64,000 nucleotides of DNA from Cloeon dipterum (taxonomy: Eukaryota; Arthropoda; Insecta; Ephemeroptera; Baetidae): contig NC_088789.1 of the NCBI RefSeq assembly GCF_949628265.1, positions 8,610,886-8,674,885 on the forward strand, read 5' to 3'. This document shows positions 34,395 through 47,338 of this stretch, piece after piece. Position 1 is the stretch's first letter. Each line of letters begins with the position of its first letter. The notes under the pieces are model-generated. The model was not told the origin of the DNA, did no database searches, and worked only from the letters and a program-made list of their open reading frames with translations. A program made the position numbers and the translations under genes.

Positions 34395-37300
34395 GTTTGG
34401 CTAATGAACCCAAGCAGGGCAGTCTGCGTTTTTTCGTCGAGAAAAGACCTTTACATAAACTCGGAGTCGGTGTTGCTGCTGCTGCTGGCCTACGTGAGCA
34501 AAATCAAATAATGCTCCCGCCGAAATTTATTGTTATTCGATTCGACACACACGCGCTCACGCGAGTTAGCATCTTTTTGGCTGGAAAGAATACACTGTGG
34601 CGATCGGAAAAAATCACCCGCTTTTTGCTATCGGGGAACAACCTGTGACAAGGGCAAAGTTATTGCCGCGCAAAAAACCTCTTTCCTCCATAAAACAAGT
34701 GAATAATTTACACTGTACAAGAGGGATTTTAATTTGAAGGGAAATAGCTAGCTTAAAATTTGTACTTTGGATATCATCAAAAGTTTTAGCCTGTTCGCCT
34801 TGCTGATCTCGCTTGGAGGATTTATATGACTTTGTTTAGACAGTTTAGATGGTCGTTTAAAACTCCATTGTGTAATAAAAAGACCGAATTTATGTTCTGT
34901 AACTTTCGGTGTTTGTGCAAAAAATTGGTCTTGGCGTATTCCAATTAAAATTCCAGACGATGCAGAAGCCCAGGGTTCTTTATTGAATCTGGAGGGGCTG
35001 CGAGAAGTAAATAATGGCCAATAAAATTGACAAAGGCCGCGAGACAAAGGAGACTTCTGCGGAGGCTAATTTGTTGCGCGCGTGAAAAGTTTCTCTCTTG
35101 TCGTGAGTCCAAAAGCAACATTTTGGTTTTATACACGCTGACAAGCAGCGTGGATAGTACGCACATTGCGGTGACGCTCACAATTGTATAAACGCGCGCG
35201 ACCTTCCACGCGGCCAACGAGAGCAGCAAGACAAGTAGTGGCATAATATATGTAACACCGCGCGTCGGATCAGAAATTGTCCAACACACACACTCTCTCT
35301 TTCCTCCACGACGCGAGAGACGCGCTGTTCGACAGTGAAAAAGCTAATTTTGTCTCTTCGCTGAACACCGTTGACTGAGAGTGCGGAGCCTTGGTGGGTA
35401 AAAAGCGATATTCGCAGCAACAAACAAAGGAGGAAGGAGGCACAAAAGAAAAAAAGCCGAAGATTCGCGCCGCCAATTAATTTTACGGCCCTCCCTGCCT
35501 AATTGCTTTTTTAATTGGTCCCTTGTTGTTTGCGATGCTGTGGTCGGACTTTATCATTTTTTATGGCATAAGTCCGAAAAAGCAAACGCAAAATCATAAA
35601 ATAAAAAATAACAAAACACGAAACCTCAACTTTTAGATTTGCAGGAATGAAATTTCTTTTGCATTAGTACTTTTTATTCATGGTGATGCCTACCAACTCC
35701 TTCATACTTGGATTGAAAGCTCTTATAGCCGACAGAACGTCTAGAGTCGAGAATTTAAATTCACGAAGGGTAACTTCATCGCAAGTGGACAGATGCCCTT
35801 GAGATTAATCTCCTGAGCCCAATGCGAGATGAACTGCTAGCAACCCCAAGTTCCAAAAAGTAAATTTCTCTATTACAAAATCAAAAATCACTTATGCTAT
35901 CTTGCTTAAAAAAACAGAACTGATCCAGAAATGAAGATACAGACAATTTGAAAAAAGGTAGGCAAAGATGCCGATTCGTGGAGGAGCCCTTTTTAAAATT
36001 CTGCGTGAGCACCGCGTGCCTGCCGCGCATGTGGGTGACGAGCCGGAGATTTATTTTTATATTGTGTTTTTGTATTTTCGCCCGACCAGCTTATCTGCAA
36101 ACAAAAAGTTTTGCTAACAGAGCCTAACTAGCGAGGCAGGCGTTCAAATCACTGACGCGCGCATACGCTCAAAGGTGATTCAAACTCAACAGAAGAACCT
36201 CTTACTTATTATTTTATTTAATTTTTATTCAAATAAATTACGATTGCAATATAAAAGTGCTGAAAAGACGAGCTATCAAAATTTGGCGATATTTGATGGC
36301 AATTTTTCCTACTCTACATTTTGAAAAAAAATTAATATTTCCTAGTGTAAAAATCTAAATAAAAATTCAAATCATATTTTACCTGCGAGAAAATAATTTC
36401 TAAATATTTTTCAGAGCTTTTATAGAAGTTATAAAGCACTTGCAAATTGTTGAGAGTCAGCAAAGCTAAAACGAAGTTAAAATTTAATGAAGCAATTCTT
36501 GAGAGACATTTCAGCGTTGTAATCCTCTTTAAACTCCACCTCTTGCTGGTCGCTCTTTGTCCTCTTCAACGCGGCTCAGCATATATTTGCATAAATAAAT
36601 GTGAGCAATGCGTGCGCGCACTCTGATTTACGATGCCGGTGCTCTTTCACCAGCTCGCATTAAATGCGCCCAGCACAAAATCAGCGATTCTCGTTTCGTC
36701 CCTCCCAGAGCCCGATTTCGCAACACTCCACTTTGCTCCTGCCTATAAAAATGTGGTCACGCTTCTAGACATTTGAATCCGCGCTTCCTACTGCTGAGAG
36801 ATTTTACGACTTTTTCCTCTCAGACACTCGATTAGTGACTCACGCGCAATTCTTCTCGCTCCTTTGGCCCCTATTTTTCGATGTGTCTAACAGCAAAACC
36901 GCATGCGAGAAGTGTTGAAGGTGCTACATTCTTTGCCCTTCAGCACTCCCCTGCCTATGACAGGTTACACGCCGTGCAACAAATGAAAACGGGCGTTTGT
37001 ACACTGTATCTGAGAAATTTAACCTGGATCAGTCAATCGTAAACTATTGCTTGAAAAAAGGAATCCTGCTCCAAATAAACTGTGTCAGTATTGGGCAGAA
37101 TCCTGACAGAGACAGTTTTGGCAAATTTCTCTGACAGGGCAGCACTTTTTTAATTAAAAATGGTCAGTTCCTACCTAACGAATTTTATGAAACTTTAAAC
37201 AAGCAACCTGACTGCCGCCCATGGTTTTGATACATGCAGTAAAATTAACTTTCGATTTGTTTTGTTCAACATTTCATTTTCAGTCTTATCATTTCTAGAA

Positions 37301-38358
37301 TTGAAAAAGAGTTATTAGTCTGACTGAATAAGCCAGTAAGATAAAACCTAATTAATGACAATGACCTAGTTGTACACTTTTCCGTGTTTAATAAATACTG
37401 CATCTTAGGATTTGTTTTTCTGTTACATTGCAAAAATTTAACGCTTTATTACATTTTTTGTCTTATCGGAAGAAAGTTTTTTTTATCATATATACTGTCT
37501 GTATTTATTAAATGGAAAATCGGGAAAGGAAGATGAAAAATAGAAGTATTTTTTTGTTACAAGAGTGAATGAATGACTAAATGGGAAAATTTGATGATAA
37601 CGGGCTGATCGTCAGTGGTCCCATTTCCATTTCCCTTTCTGCGATCAAATTTTTGAAAGGTATGTATATAAATCTGTTTTGAATAGTTCTTTCAAAATAC
37701 ATTCTACTTGAAAATTTTGAGTTTCCTAGTGATACTAAAGAACATTGTTTACGAACATCACATTGGAAAGGTGACAAACATAGAGAATTCATTCGTGAGA
37801 AAATTAAATTAAGGTGACCTACCTCGTGGTCAGGAGCAGATCCAGGGCCGGGTTGACCGGCGCTAAGGTCGTCTCCTCGCCTGGCCGCTTGCTCTTAACC
37901 TTATCGCTGCTCTTGCGGTTTACGAGACGCGCCCTGAGTGTGCCCCTGGCCGTCTTGGGGGTGGAACACTGCAAGGGGGTGCCTGGGGTGGGCGAGCCCC
38001 TCGCCCTGGGTAGGGGCTTCAGCTCGAGGGGCGACGCCTCCGATTCAGAGTCTGAAAAGCCCGAGTCCTGGCTCTTGTGGCTTGGGGGCCCGGCGTGGCC
38101 CGACACCACCAGCTGCCAACCCCGCGGACCCTGCTGGGGGCTGCCCTGGCCCCCGGGGCCGCAGGCACCCGGTGACCACAGACACTCATCCTGCTGCTCT
38201 GCGGGCCACTCGGACGCGTGGTAAACGCGACTCTTGCCACGCCGAAAGGACTGGCCGGGTGGCGTCGAGGACTCTTCCGACTCTTCGGCAGCGCCGGCGT
38301 CGGCGCCGAGATCCAGCAGACGCGAGAGCTGCGCCGCTGAGGGCATTTCTTCTAGCAT
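30858..38358 (-). CDS. insc: Inscuteable homologue (cell-polarity / spindle-orientation adaptor)
   Basis: Inscuteable links the Par3 complex to Pins/LGN at the apical cortex and orients asymmetric divisions. Eight exons in phase: 37823-38358, 33382-33597, 32398-32751, 32011-32203, 31782-31953, 31361-31721, 31052-31175 and 30858-30989, about 695 residues. Exon 1 encodes a disordered, Ser/Pro/Gly-rich N-terminus. Exon 2 carries the LGN-binding helix region (DPVEQWLQETRYRVEAEC, then LQGKAI), aligned to VQRWMEDL...ECMCVLQAKPI of human INSC. The rest is the armadillo-type domain: LESCPDLADSLITHVDAF, HLCKLIAKCGAVRALLAVC, LRTLAIVCSEVEAVRHLDQ, GGVEILADILAEN, LLANMAAVPEAR, SAAERVQQKSAIALSR, RNHSDAVLVACL. 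The protein ends PRLLDSFLLYSSRQESYV, preserving the C-terminal PDZ ligand of INSC (ESFV in human). Intron 1 is 4.2 kb, far longer than the others. The start is the first ATG of exon 1; further 5' exons are possible. Confidence 0.94.
33598..37822. other. Intron 1 of inscuteable, no nested gene supported
   Basis: The only long intron of the gene (4.2 kb). It contains a CA/CG microsatellite (34362-34394), GC-richer stretches at 34360-34620, 35040-35480 and 36530-36960, and a TATA-like CCTATAAAAATG at about 36743 on the plus strand. Such structure would fit enhancers or an internal promoter. Hydrophobic frames at 34945-35289 on the minus strand were considered and not called. Confidence 0.5.
34362..34394. 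repeat. (CA)n(CG)n microsatellite
   Basis: A run of alternating CA that passes into alternating CG, all purine-pyrimidine alternation and so a potential Z-DNA-forming tract, inside inscuteable intron 1. Confidence 0.95.
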
Positions 38359-41300
38359 TCAAAATGGGTGATGCACCTAGCAATCCAAGAAAAAATTGGG
38401 TCAGAAATACGGTTAAATAACTTCGTCCAATTAGAAAAGGTTCCTTAGAATTTTAATGAGTAACTAATTGGAGTTTTATCTTTTTACTTAATTTTCATAT
38501 CTAATTTTTAACGGTTTTATTTCTTTAACATTAAAAAGTAAATAAAAACTGATAGGAAAACTATATATACCCATACTGAACACATATCATGCATTCGTTT
38601 TAACACGATTCTTCCCCTTGAACAAATTCCTCAATAAACGCAGCTGCGGTACCGGTACCTCTTACGTTAAACGGTCCAAAATTGTTAAGATCCCTGTGTA
38701 ATATTTACTTGCTCTCTCTCTTTAGAGTTCATTTTCTCATTATTTTCACAGTCATGTGATGTTTTCGTATGAAGAAAAACTCATTTACGCATTTTTTTTC
38801 AGGAAGGTATATTGCTCAAATGCACAGCGTCTCTTGCGAGTGCACGCAATTATGATGACGGTCGCATTAATTTCCAGAGTGTCAGTTCACTTTGACAGAC
38901 AACAAAAGGAACAAGAAGCCACACAAGCGCGCGCTGGGTGCTCCGCGCCGCGTAATTCACGTATTATTTTTCTTGCGCGCGGCTGCGAGAGGAATGACTT
39001 TTGACGACCTTGCCCCTGTTTTTACTCTTTCTTTCTTGCCCAGCAGCACAAGTGAAATATAAAGCACCGAGCCCGGCGAAATTAGCGAAAACCCAGCAAT
39101 TTGACCGACGCTGATAGCATTTAATGATCGCGAGCAGCCAAATTAGCCAAATGGTCCGCGACGCCGCTCTAATTCGAAGCTTTGCGCAACACACACGCAG
39201 ACGCAAAATTTAACCAACGATCACGCAAGGGGACTTTGCGATTTCTGCCTGTGTCCGCCCGCGTTCTGCCTGCGGTTTGGCCGCCACATCAAATAGACTT
39301 CTTTGAATCTGTGCTGCCGGCTCAAAACGTCAAATGTGCGCGATTTCTCAAGGGGGAAGCCAAACAAGTTTGCTAAGCACACACACGTATTCTCACCGTC
39401 CGTGACTGCAAGAATGGTCATAAATCCGAGCTAAACTTCTACGGATTGCGTTTTTTTTCATAGCTCTTCAATCAAGAGACCTATACCGGACCAATATTTG
39501 GTTTCAAAAAATAACACTTCCAGAAAAATAATTTAATTGTGACATCAGCAAAAAAATACTAAAAAATAATTATTTCCCTAATTTAAAGATTTTTTTTATT
39601 TTGAGTAAAATTTTTCGAAAAATTATAAAAACAATAAATGGAAGAAAACAGGAAAGTCATCCCACCTTATTACATATTTCAAGTCCAAGAGCGGTTATCA
39701 GTAATGCAGCACAGTAATCCTCTTTCAAGCACTGAATCCAATTTGCGCACTGACAATGAGAGACCACGCCGCTGCCAGAAATAAATATATTATGCACTGT
39801 GGGCCGACACTCACTCCTCGGCCGCTCATCAATGACTGAACATGGGAGAGGGGCTTCGGCTGCCACTCTCCTGGTCTCTCGCTCAAACCATCAGCCGCTG
39901 CTGGCCGCCTGCGCTCTCTGCAAGTCTGCAGCTCGCTCCACGCCGCCGCGCGGCCTACGGTCACATACTCGCGGAGTGTGTGTAAAATTATAATAAAACA
40001 CGTACCCGGCGAGAGACCACCTGAAGTACGAGCTGAGGAACAAATTTTCATAATTATGAAATAAAAGCTGTTGACTTGCTGTGAATGTCATTAAAGCGTT
40101 GTACAAGTTTATCGCAAAATTCGATTTATCACTAAACGATGAAAAAACAGCCATTGCAAAATATACTTAAGTGACTTGAGAGAATACTAGAGTTAGTTCC
40201 TTCGTAATTGAGATAAGGTAAAATTTATTAATCTATTTGTTACAACCATCACAAAAATCATTTGCAAAAACAGTCCTCAGTATCTCGTGTTTGCAAAAAT
40301 GAAATTATTTATCAAACATTTATTTAAAGCAAAAGGCAAAGGTAACAAGGCAAGTAATGCTATCTTAAATCAAATCAGTATTGACTTTTAATATGCTTTG
40401 TCTCTTGTGATAGTTGTTTGTAAATATTTTAAATTAAACATACCAACGATGTACTGATAGAAAATGCACGTGTGCCCATGAGGGCCTGTAGCTTAGACGG
40501 CTCTGTTTTGCATGCGTGTGAAATGTGCAGCCGGCTGCAATTTTTCCAATCGTGTCCATTGTGGTCCATCCACTGGCGGACGGATGCAATAAAATTTAAT
40601 CTCGCCGCTTCTAATAAAGGCCTGCCCACCGCATTTTGCTCTTTGCCTGCACGCTGCTTCAGTCGGTGCCAATTTGCGCGAAAATTCAAGTGGGATTCGT
40701 CCTCACGTGCAGTGCAAATTGTTCTTGGAGCGCATAACAACAATTTTCACCCCTTGAACAAAAGGGGTGTTTTTTTAAACTTCCTCTTTCTCGGATCAAC
40801 GCTGCTCTTCGTTTTTTTCTGTTCCTGTTCGTCATGAGAAAGGAAGACTATTCCGGTTTGGCTTTCAGTCGCAGAGACTTGAATGGTGGACTTTACAAGC
40901 AGGAGGGTTGCGATCGCGGAAGAGCCGCTTTCGATGTTGTGCTCCCCGCTTCATTTGTGGGAACCATGTGCAGTCGCACCCCCTTTTCATCAGTCGCGCG
41001 CGCCGGAATAACGGTCTCTCACGTGACCCCCATATCGCACCAAAACACGACGCAGTAAAAGCACACATCAAGAAGTGCAAGTCCAGGTGCGGCGCGGCCA
41101 AAGCCAGATAAATAAGCGCGATAGAGCTGCTGCGATTTTATTTGAACGGCCGCAACTGCCGTCGAGAAGCCAAACACGAGCAGTAATAAAAAGAAGGGTT
41201 GGCATCTGCACCAGGAGATCCGCCTCGCGTCCTTGAGCATCCTGTTGCAAAGCAAACAAAAAATTTCATCTTTTAAATTGCAGGGTTTAATAGGATGCAA

Positions 41301-42005
41301 AAACTTCAACAGTTTGTTTTTGTAGACTGCAATATTGCTTTCATTTAAAGCTTTTTTATTTGTTCACGAGAAATATTGATTAAAAATAAAACTAAAACAG
41401 GAAAAGACTTTTACAAAGGGGTTTTGGTATTTGAGTCTATTGAATGCTAGGACATTTTTTTTTAATTTAAACCGTTTAATTCCAATTTTTGTGCTTTAGC
41501 AAAATCAAATAACTTTTTTAATTTCATAAAATTTAAGGTACTATATATCCCTATTTTGCATTCAATAGATTCCAATAACCATGCACCAATATGTATAATT
41601 TGTAAAGAATATAACGCAAATAACAAATTACAGAGAGATGAAATTAAAAATCAATTGATTGGATGGCTGGTAATAAAAAGTTAAAATAAAAACACACTCA
41701 TAAAAATACCATAGAGATAGAGTAAGTGGTTGATCTTAAAATTTCGTTTTGAGATTTCCTTTTCATTCTTTTTTTAACAGACCATGCCGTTAATTGCAAA
41801 TCAAGAAAAATGTTCGATGTCACTGAGAACCGAGAAGTTTTTTTTAATCTATTATGTAAATAAATCAATGGCCCACTGCACAACTATTAACAATTATTTA
41901 TTTCCGAACAATGCCTTCTTTATTAGAAATAATTGTTAACTGACATTACAAACAAATAAAAAGGTTTAGGTCGAATTCGTTTTATTGATACAATTATCCG
42001 TGGGA

Positions 42006-42022
42006 TGCATGCATGCATGCGT
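42006..42022. repeat. (GCAT)n tetranucleotide repeat
   Basis: Four consecutive GCAT units in a GC-richer island; short and probably neutral. Confidence 0.85.
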
Positions 42023-45000
42023 GAGCGTGGAGAAAGAGCAGGGGCCTCTAAAAATTTCATCTACGGTGCAACATCACTTGTCCGATCGTAACGGCCAAAA
42101 GCAACGCACGATTGATTGGGGGCTGAAGGGGGATTTGGACGAGGCCGAAAAATCGTCACTTTTCCCTATGCCCGCCGCTCCATCGCGACACGTTTTTGTT
42201 CACACGCTTTTCTTTCTTGGGCCCCTCGGTCGCAACCTTTCTTTCCCGTGGCGCTGGATTCACACGCGCGCGGCTCGAAAATAATGCGCGAACCCTCTGG
42301 TTTTCCAGGCTCATAATTGCCGAGAATCGGCGTCAAGTATCCCTTGCTCGACTCTCTGCGTGCGATTTCCTTTTCTTTCGCGTACAGCAGCCGCAGCAGG
42401 TCGGAGGCAAATTATGCGGAAAATCTCACGCTGCGAATATATACCATTTGTCCGCAATGCTTTGATATTAAAACGTGCATTGTTCTGTATTCCTCTCTGT
42501 TAAACTGCGCGTCGTCGATTGAGCGTGAAATTCCTCCAAGAAATCATGGCAGCAAAATCAATGTTCGCATATTGCTGCACTGGCTGAGAGGTTTTGACGT
42601 TGGGAACATGTTCGCAACTCGGAAAGGATAACTTCAAGTAGCTCAAATGTTTTATATTATTCTGAATTAAGATAAAAATTATGTTTACGTGGTTTACGTG
42701 AATAAGCAGGGCAGCTATATTCCCATAATATTATGCGATAGAGAGCAAATGTGTAGATTACAGGGAACAACTTGAAAATAGGGGAAAGATGGTATAAAAA
42801 ACCAGAATGATGACAAGCAGATTTTTCTAACTTTTTAAAAATTTGTCTTCATTAGCTTTAAATTCTTATCCTTTGTCCATATCAATTTAACTTCTTTATT
42901 GGTGCCATTGAAGGCAATTTGCACTCGAGGAGGTCATAAACAAAAAATATTTCATTACGTAATTTCTAACTGGAAATAATTTATTATATATTTATTAAAA
43001 ATCAACGTCTAACAAAAATTCTTAAATCCGTTCAAACTAAATCATCATATGTGTAATAATAATTTTATATTGTTAACCGTACTCCTTAAGATTCTCGGCT
43101 CAAAATTTGCACAATTTCAATAGCTCATGCTATTTATTTGAGCCTCTTATTGAAAGCATGACCCTTTTTAAACAGCTAGGATATTCACCAGAAGCCAAAT
43201 AATTTCGAAGAAAATTCTCCCCAAGAGCCCCAAGTTTATTACACGTGAGCTTGTCCAGAAATTTATTAAAAGGTGCTAAGAGGATTAACCCAGGGCTTTT
43301 CTCTAATTGAACAATGGTTTTATGGTGTACCGTCAATTCTGCTTTTTACGCTAAGAGCATTATGTCTCAAAAATAATTTTCTCGAATGTTTTGAAGCCTT
43401 TAAACGACAAAAAGGTCATAAATAGTTAACATCGCATACAATATAATTATTCACAAAGCATTCCTTACTTGATTAAAAGACATTGTTACTTATATAAGAT
43501 CATAAAGCACGTCGTCTTTTATCCGCGTGTATGAAATATTCCCAGAATCGCTTAACGCCGCGATTTATCACCGACAATGCGCGTCTCGCGGCACGATAAA
43601 TGAAAAATTACATTCGGCATGAAAAGCTGTCTTTATCGCCCATCGCGAGCATAAGCAGCCACAATAATATATTAATATTCTCGTTTCCGGCTCAAGAGTG
43701 CAAATCGATTTTCCGCGCCTTTCACTCGGTTTCTATCCGCCCGCGAAATAAGTAAAATTTCTCTGCTGCTTGAACCATATAACTCTTTTTTATTTCTCAT
43801 CATGCTCTGCTCTCTCGCACATTTTCATCTCCCTTTTGCGATCTCAACTCGGGAGGTGATGCGCCTGCAATCACGCCTCTTGCATATACATACAATTCGG
43901 CTTTGCTCTTTCGCTGAACTTTGCTCTCGTTAAACGTGAAAAGCAGTTCACCTCTCTCCGCCGCCTTCAAACTCGTCAAATCAACAGTTTTACAGCTTGA
44001 TTCCTCTGACGAAAACCGCTCCCTCTCTTATCTAATCGACGGTGAGGTGGGTATATGAAAAACAAACCTCTGAAAAGTAAGTCATTGGTTCATAAATATG
44101 TTTTAACGGATGTTTTTTGAAACATAAAATAGGAAAGTAACGAGGTCTCATGATATTTATTGAGACTATTAAAGATTTCACCGTGGCCGTTAAATTTAGC
44201 ATTTATGGATCTATAAATCATATTTAACTTTTGAAAAGTAGAAAGAGATTAAAGAATTGAGTCTCTGTCTCTTATGTGAATTCAGTTAACGATTTCAAGA
44301 TCTCTATAAACATATTAAGAACAATTTTTTTAAGAATTATTTTTGTTTAATAAGTATGATTTTATTTCTACAGAATGGCACGAAAGATTCTTTGAGTAAC
44401 ATTTGAATACATATTATTTAACCTAAAATTTACTGCAATTTAAAATTGAATCAGTTACGCTCTTTATCATCTTCTATTAATGACCGATTAAAAAAACTTA
44501 ACGAATCACTCAACGATGAAACAGGAATAGCTTAACTTGCTTAACTTACTGTAGTTGACACGTTGACAGACAAATCAAAAACCATTAGTGAGACTTTTAA
44601 ACCAGATTCTTTACTGAATATATTCCAGTGGCTGGAATAAACTGTTGATGCGACATGCAGCTTTTAATTTGCTCAGAGAGAAAGCATCCATGTCTGCTTA
44701 AGTCAGGTAAGTATGCGTCGAGCAGATAATTTTATACCATTCGCAAACATGTTTGCATATAATATTTGCGCACGATCTATGTACGCAAGAAGCTGCAAGG
44801 TTCTTTACAAAGTAATTAGCGTTGAAAACGTGCCACCATTGTGTTTATTTTATTAATGGCAAGAGTGCTACGCGTCAGACCTTAGAGTGGATATTGCCAC
44901 TCGTCTTGTTGCTACGTGGTGGCAATAATTTTATGGCCCTTATTTTTTCCTCCATTTAATTCTTAGCAGCAATATCATTTGGAATCTGAAATTTCATTTG

Positions 45001-47298
45001 AAGCGTGTAAAAAACTAGGCAGTTGTTAATAATTTTAAAAAAATCCAATTGGTGCACATATATAATGTTTACTTTTAAACAATCGACAAGAAATAACTCT
45101 TGAAAAATCCAACAGTTTTTTTGCAGATGCGTCCTGAAGATAAGGCGGAATCACAGCGGGAGCGATCACGCGTGCCAGTAATGAATCTTGTCTGTTCAGT
45201 TACTCCGGTGCGATTAAAAGGAAATAAATTGCATATCAAAATCGCCACTTAGCTACACATACGTAGAGTTGTCCTCAAGGCTGTGAGCGTGACAAACGCT
45301 CTTAATTGCCTTGTGCCTTTTAATTGATCTGCGCGCAACATCGCATGCGAGAGCAGAAAAAGCGAGCCGATTCGGGAGATTATTGTTGAGTTTGCGGCTA
45401 TTTATTTATTTGTTTATTTCTTACTCGAGCGAGTGTGCAATGTGGTGCATTGCAAACCAACGCTGAGATCATGTTTGTGAACATATATGTATTTTTCCAT
45501 CTGCCGGGAGTATTGATCATACGCAGACAAGAAAGAGAGCATAAGTGTACAAGAGCAAAGCTTTTGATTAAATTATAACCACAGTGGCAGAACTAGCATT
45601 TCTATTCTGTTTTTGCCTCAATAAAAGTTACTCTTTTTGAGACTGTGTTTTACTGAATCTGTTCCTTCTAGATCATATTTTGACGTATGAAGATTTTGTT
45701 CGGCATTTTTTAAAATTTTGTTTTGGGATTCATATTCAACGTTGCATACATAGGTAGGAGTATATACTGCAAACACCAAAAAAACCTTTTCTATACCTTT
45801 GTATGTGCCAAAATTTACCCAGGGAGCACTTAAGTCGTAGCAGCAAAGTTTGTGAGAGTTTAAAATATTGTTGAGTTGTATTTTCTCTTTACTAGAATAA
45901 TATATTTATTTCTAGACGAAGATTTACCCTGATATAAAGGTTTTCACCGTTGAATATTGATTTCGTCAAGAGGAATCGAAATCTGCCAAAAAGGATAAGT
46001 ATGTGTACTGTTAAATTTTCAAGAAAATTGGAATTTGATTGAGGCTTTGTCTTATTGCTTTAATTTTTTTACTTAATGGGAATCTGATTGTAAAAAATTA
46101 TAAACAACGAAACGCATTTTCAATTATTGTCTTGTATTAAACTACTTCGAGTCACTCAATTGCAAAAAAATAACGCAAATATGATACATAGACAATAAGT
46201 CTCTTTTATTTGCAGTCTGCTCAGGTTTGTTTGTAAAGTTTTTACGCTGAAAATCATGGAGTTGTGCGTGTTTAATCACACACCTGTTACAAGATATCAT
46301 TGTTTAAACTGTTGGTAATATCCGTATTGTTATCTCCTACGAGACAAGAATTTAAGGCAACTCGCCCTCGCCAATCTTGAAAGATGTAGCAAAACGCATA
46401 TGGCATGGAAAAGTCAGGTTACGCCACTGACTGTTCTCTCCGGCTTTTCAGATGAATTATTTGATGTTGCTGAGACTCAACATTATGCATAAAATATGTA
46501 TTTATTTGCTGGCCTGCAGCGAGAGCGCGCGCGCGTAGATCATTACCGCCGATAATTGATTGTGTTTGCATAAACATTTACTCAAACATGCGCCAATGCA
46601 TAATATAAACTGAGGAATGCATGCTTGCTCTGCACTTTCAAAAGTGGTATGCAAAGTGTATATATGTATAACCGTGGCTTGAAATTTCCTCATATTTCCA
46701 TCCTTCGTTATAATTTTGGAAATTTATACATAGATCGACAGAAATAAGAAATCCAATTGACGTAAAAATTCATTTTTAAAAATTGGTTGTATTTTTTAAC
46801 ATTTGTTTACTAATATGGTCACGGAAGCGATAAAAAAGCGAGTAAAATTACCCAACAATACTCAAATTGACTAATCTACAAAAATATCCAAATACAATCT
46901 TTTGCAAAATATTACAATTTTTTTATCAACCGCATATCCTATATAGAACGACTCTGCTATTTTACGAAATTTTACGTCGATTTAGCGCGATTAAAGGAGC
47001 CGCGAAAGGTACACGAAGGAAAGAAATTGAAACGACAGAGCAAGGGGGAAGCGAATTCAGCGAATGTCAAGAGGTATCCGAGAATCGATTTGGAGTCGCG
47101 CTGTGCGATTGCGAGTGCGGCGAGAAGCAGGGCCGTTAATCTGCTCTCGGCCGAGCTGGGACAAAAAAGTGGCTGCGCGGCCGTTACGTCAGCATTGTTG
47201 CGATTGTTGTGTCCGCGTGCATCAACAAAACACTCTCGCTAGTTGCTGCTCTCGGCATGAAGCGGAGCAGCCACTTGTTTTGCTCCTTTCGCAGCATC

Positions 47299-47338
47299 TC
47301 TCGTCGTCGTCGTCGTCATCAGCGGCGGCGGCGGCAAC
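47299..47338. repeat. CGT/CGG trinucleotide repeat in a GC-rich island
   Basis: Tandem CGT units followed, after a short break, by CGG units, within the most GC-rich island of the gene-free stretch (47000-47650). The surrounding frames are all open because of the composition, which explains several overlapping Arg-rich frames. It could be a CpG-type promoter without an identifiable gene. Confidence 0.85.

Noticed and set aside
34945..35289. Minus-strand 114-codon hydrophobic frame in inscuteable intron 1
   Set aside because: Could suggest a small membrane protein, but several frames are open here because of local composition, no family is recognised, and no splice partner or poly(A) signal supports it.
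36741..36860. TATA-like promoter on the plus strand in inscuteable intron 1
   Set aside because: A lone CCTATAAAAATG without a following gene on that strand is not enough to call a promoter.
37814..38420. Overlapping plus-strand frames of 136 and 160 codons
   Set aside because: Antisense to GC-rich exon 1 of inscuteable, which has matching splice phase to the conserved exons.
41886..41940. Short inverted repeat TTAACAATTATTT / AAATAATTGTTAA
   Set aside because: Thirteen-base AT-rich arms are expected by chance in this composition; no target duplication or coding content.
43130..43336. Minus-strand frame vaguely like a reverse-transcriptase segment (FLDKL...NFLRNYL)
   Set aside because: Too short and lacks the catalytic YxDD or flanking RT motifs; the resemblance is probably chance.
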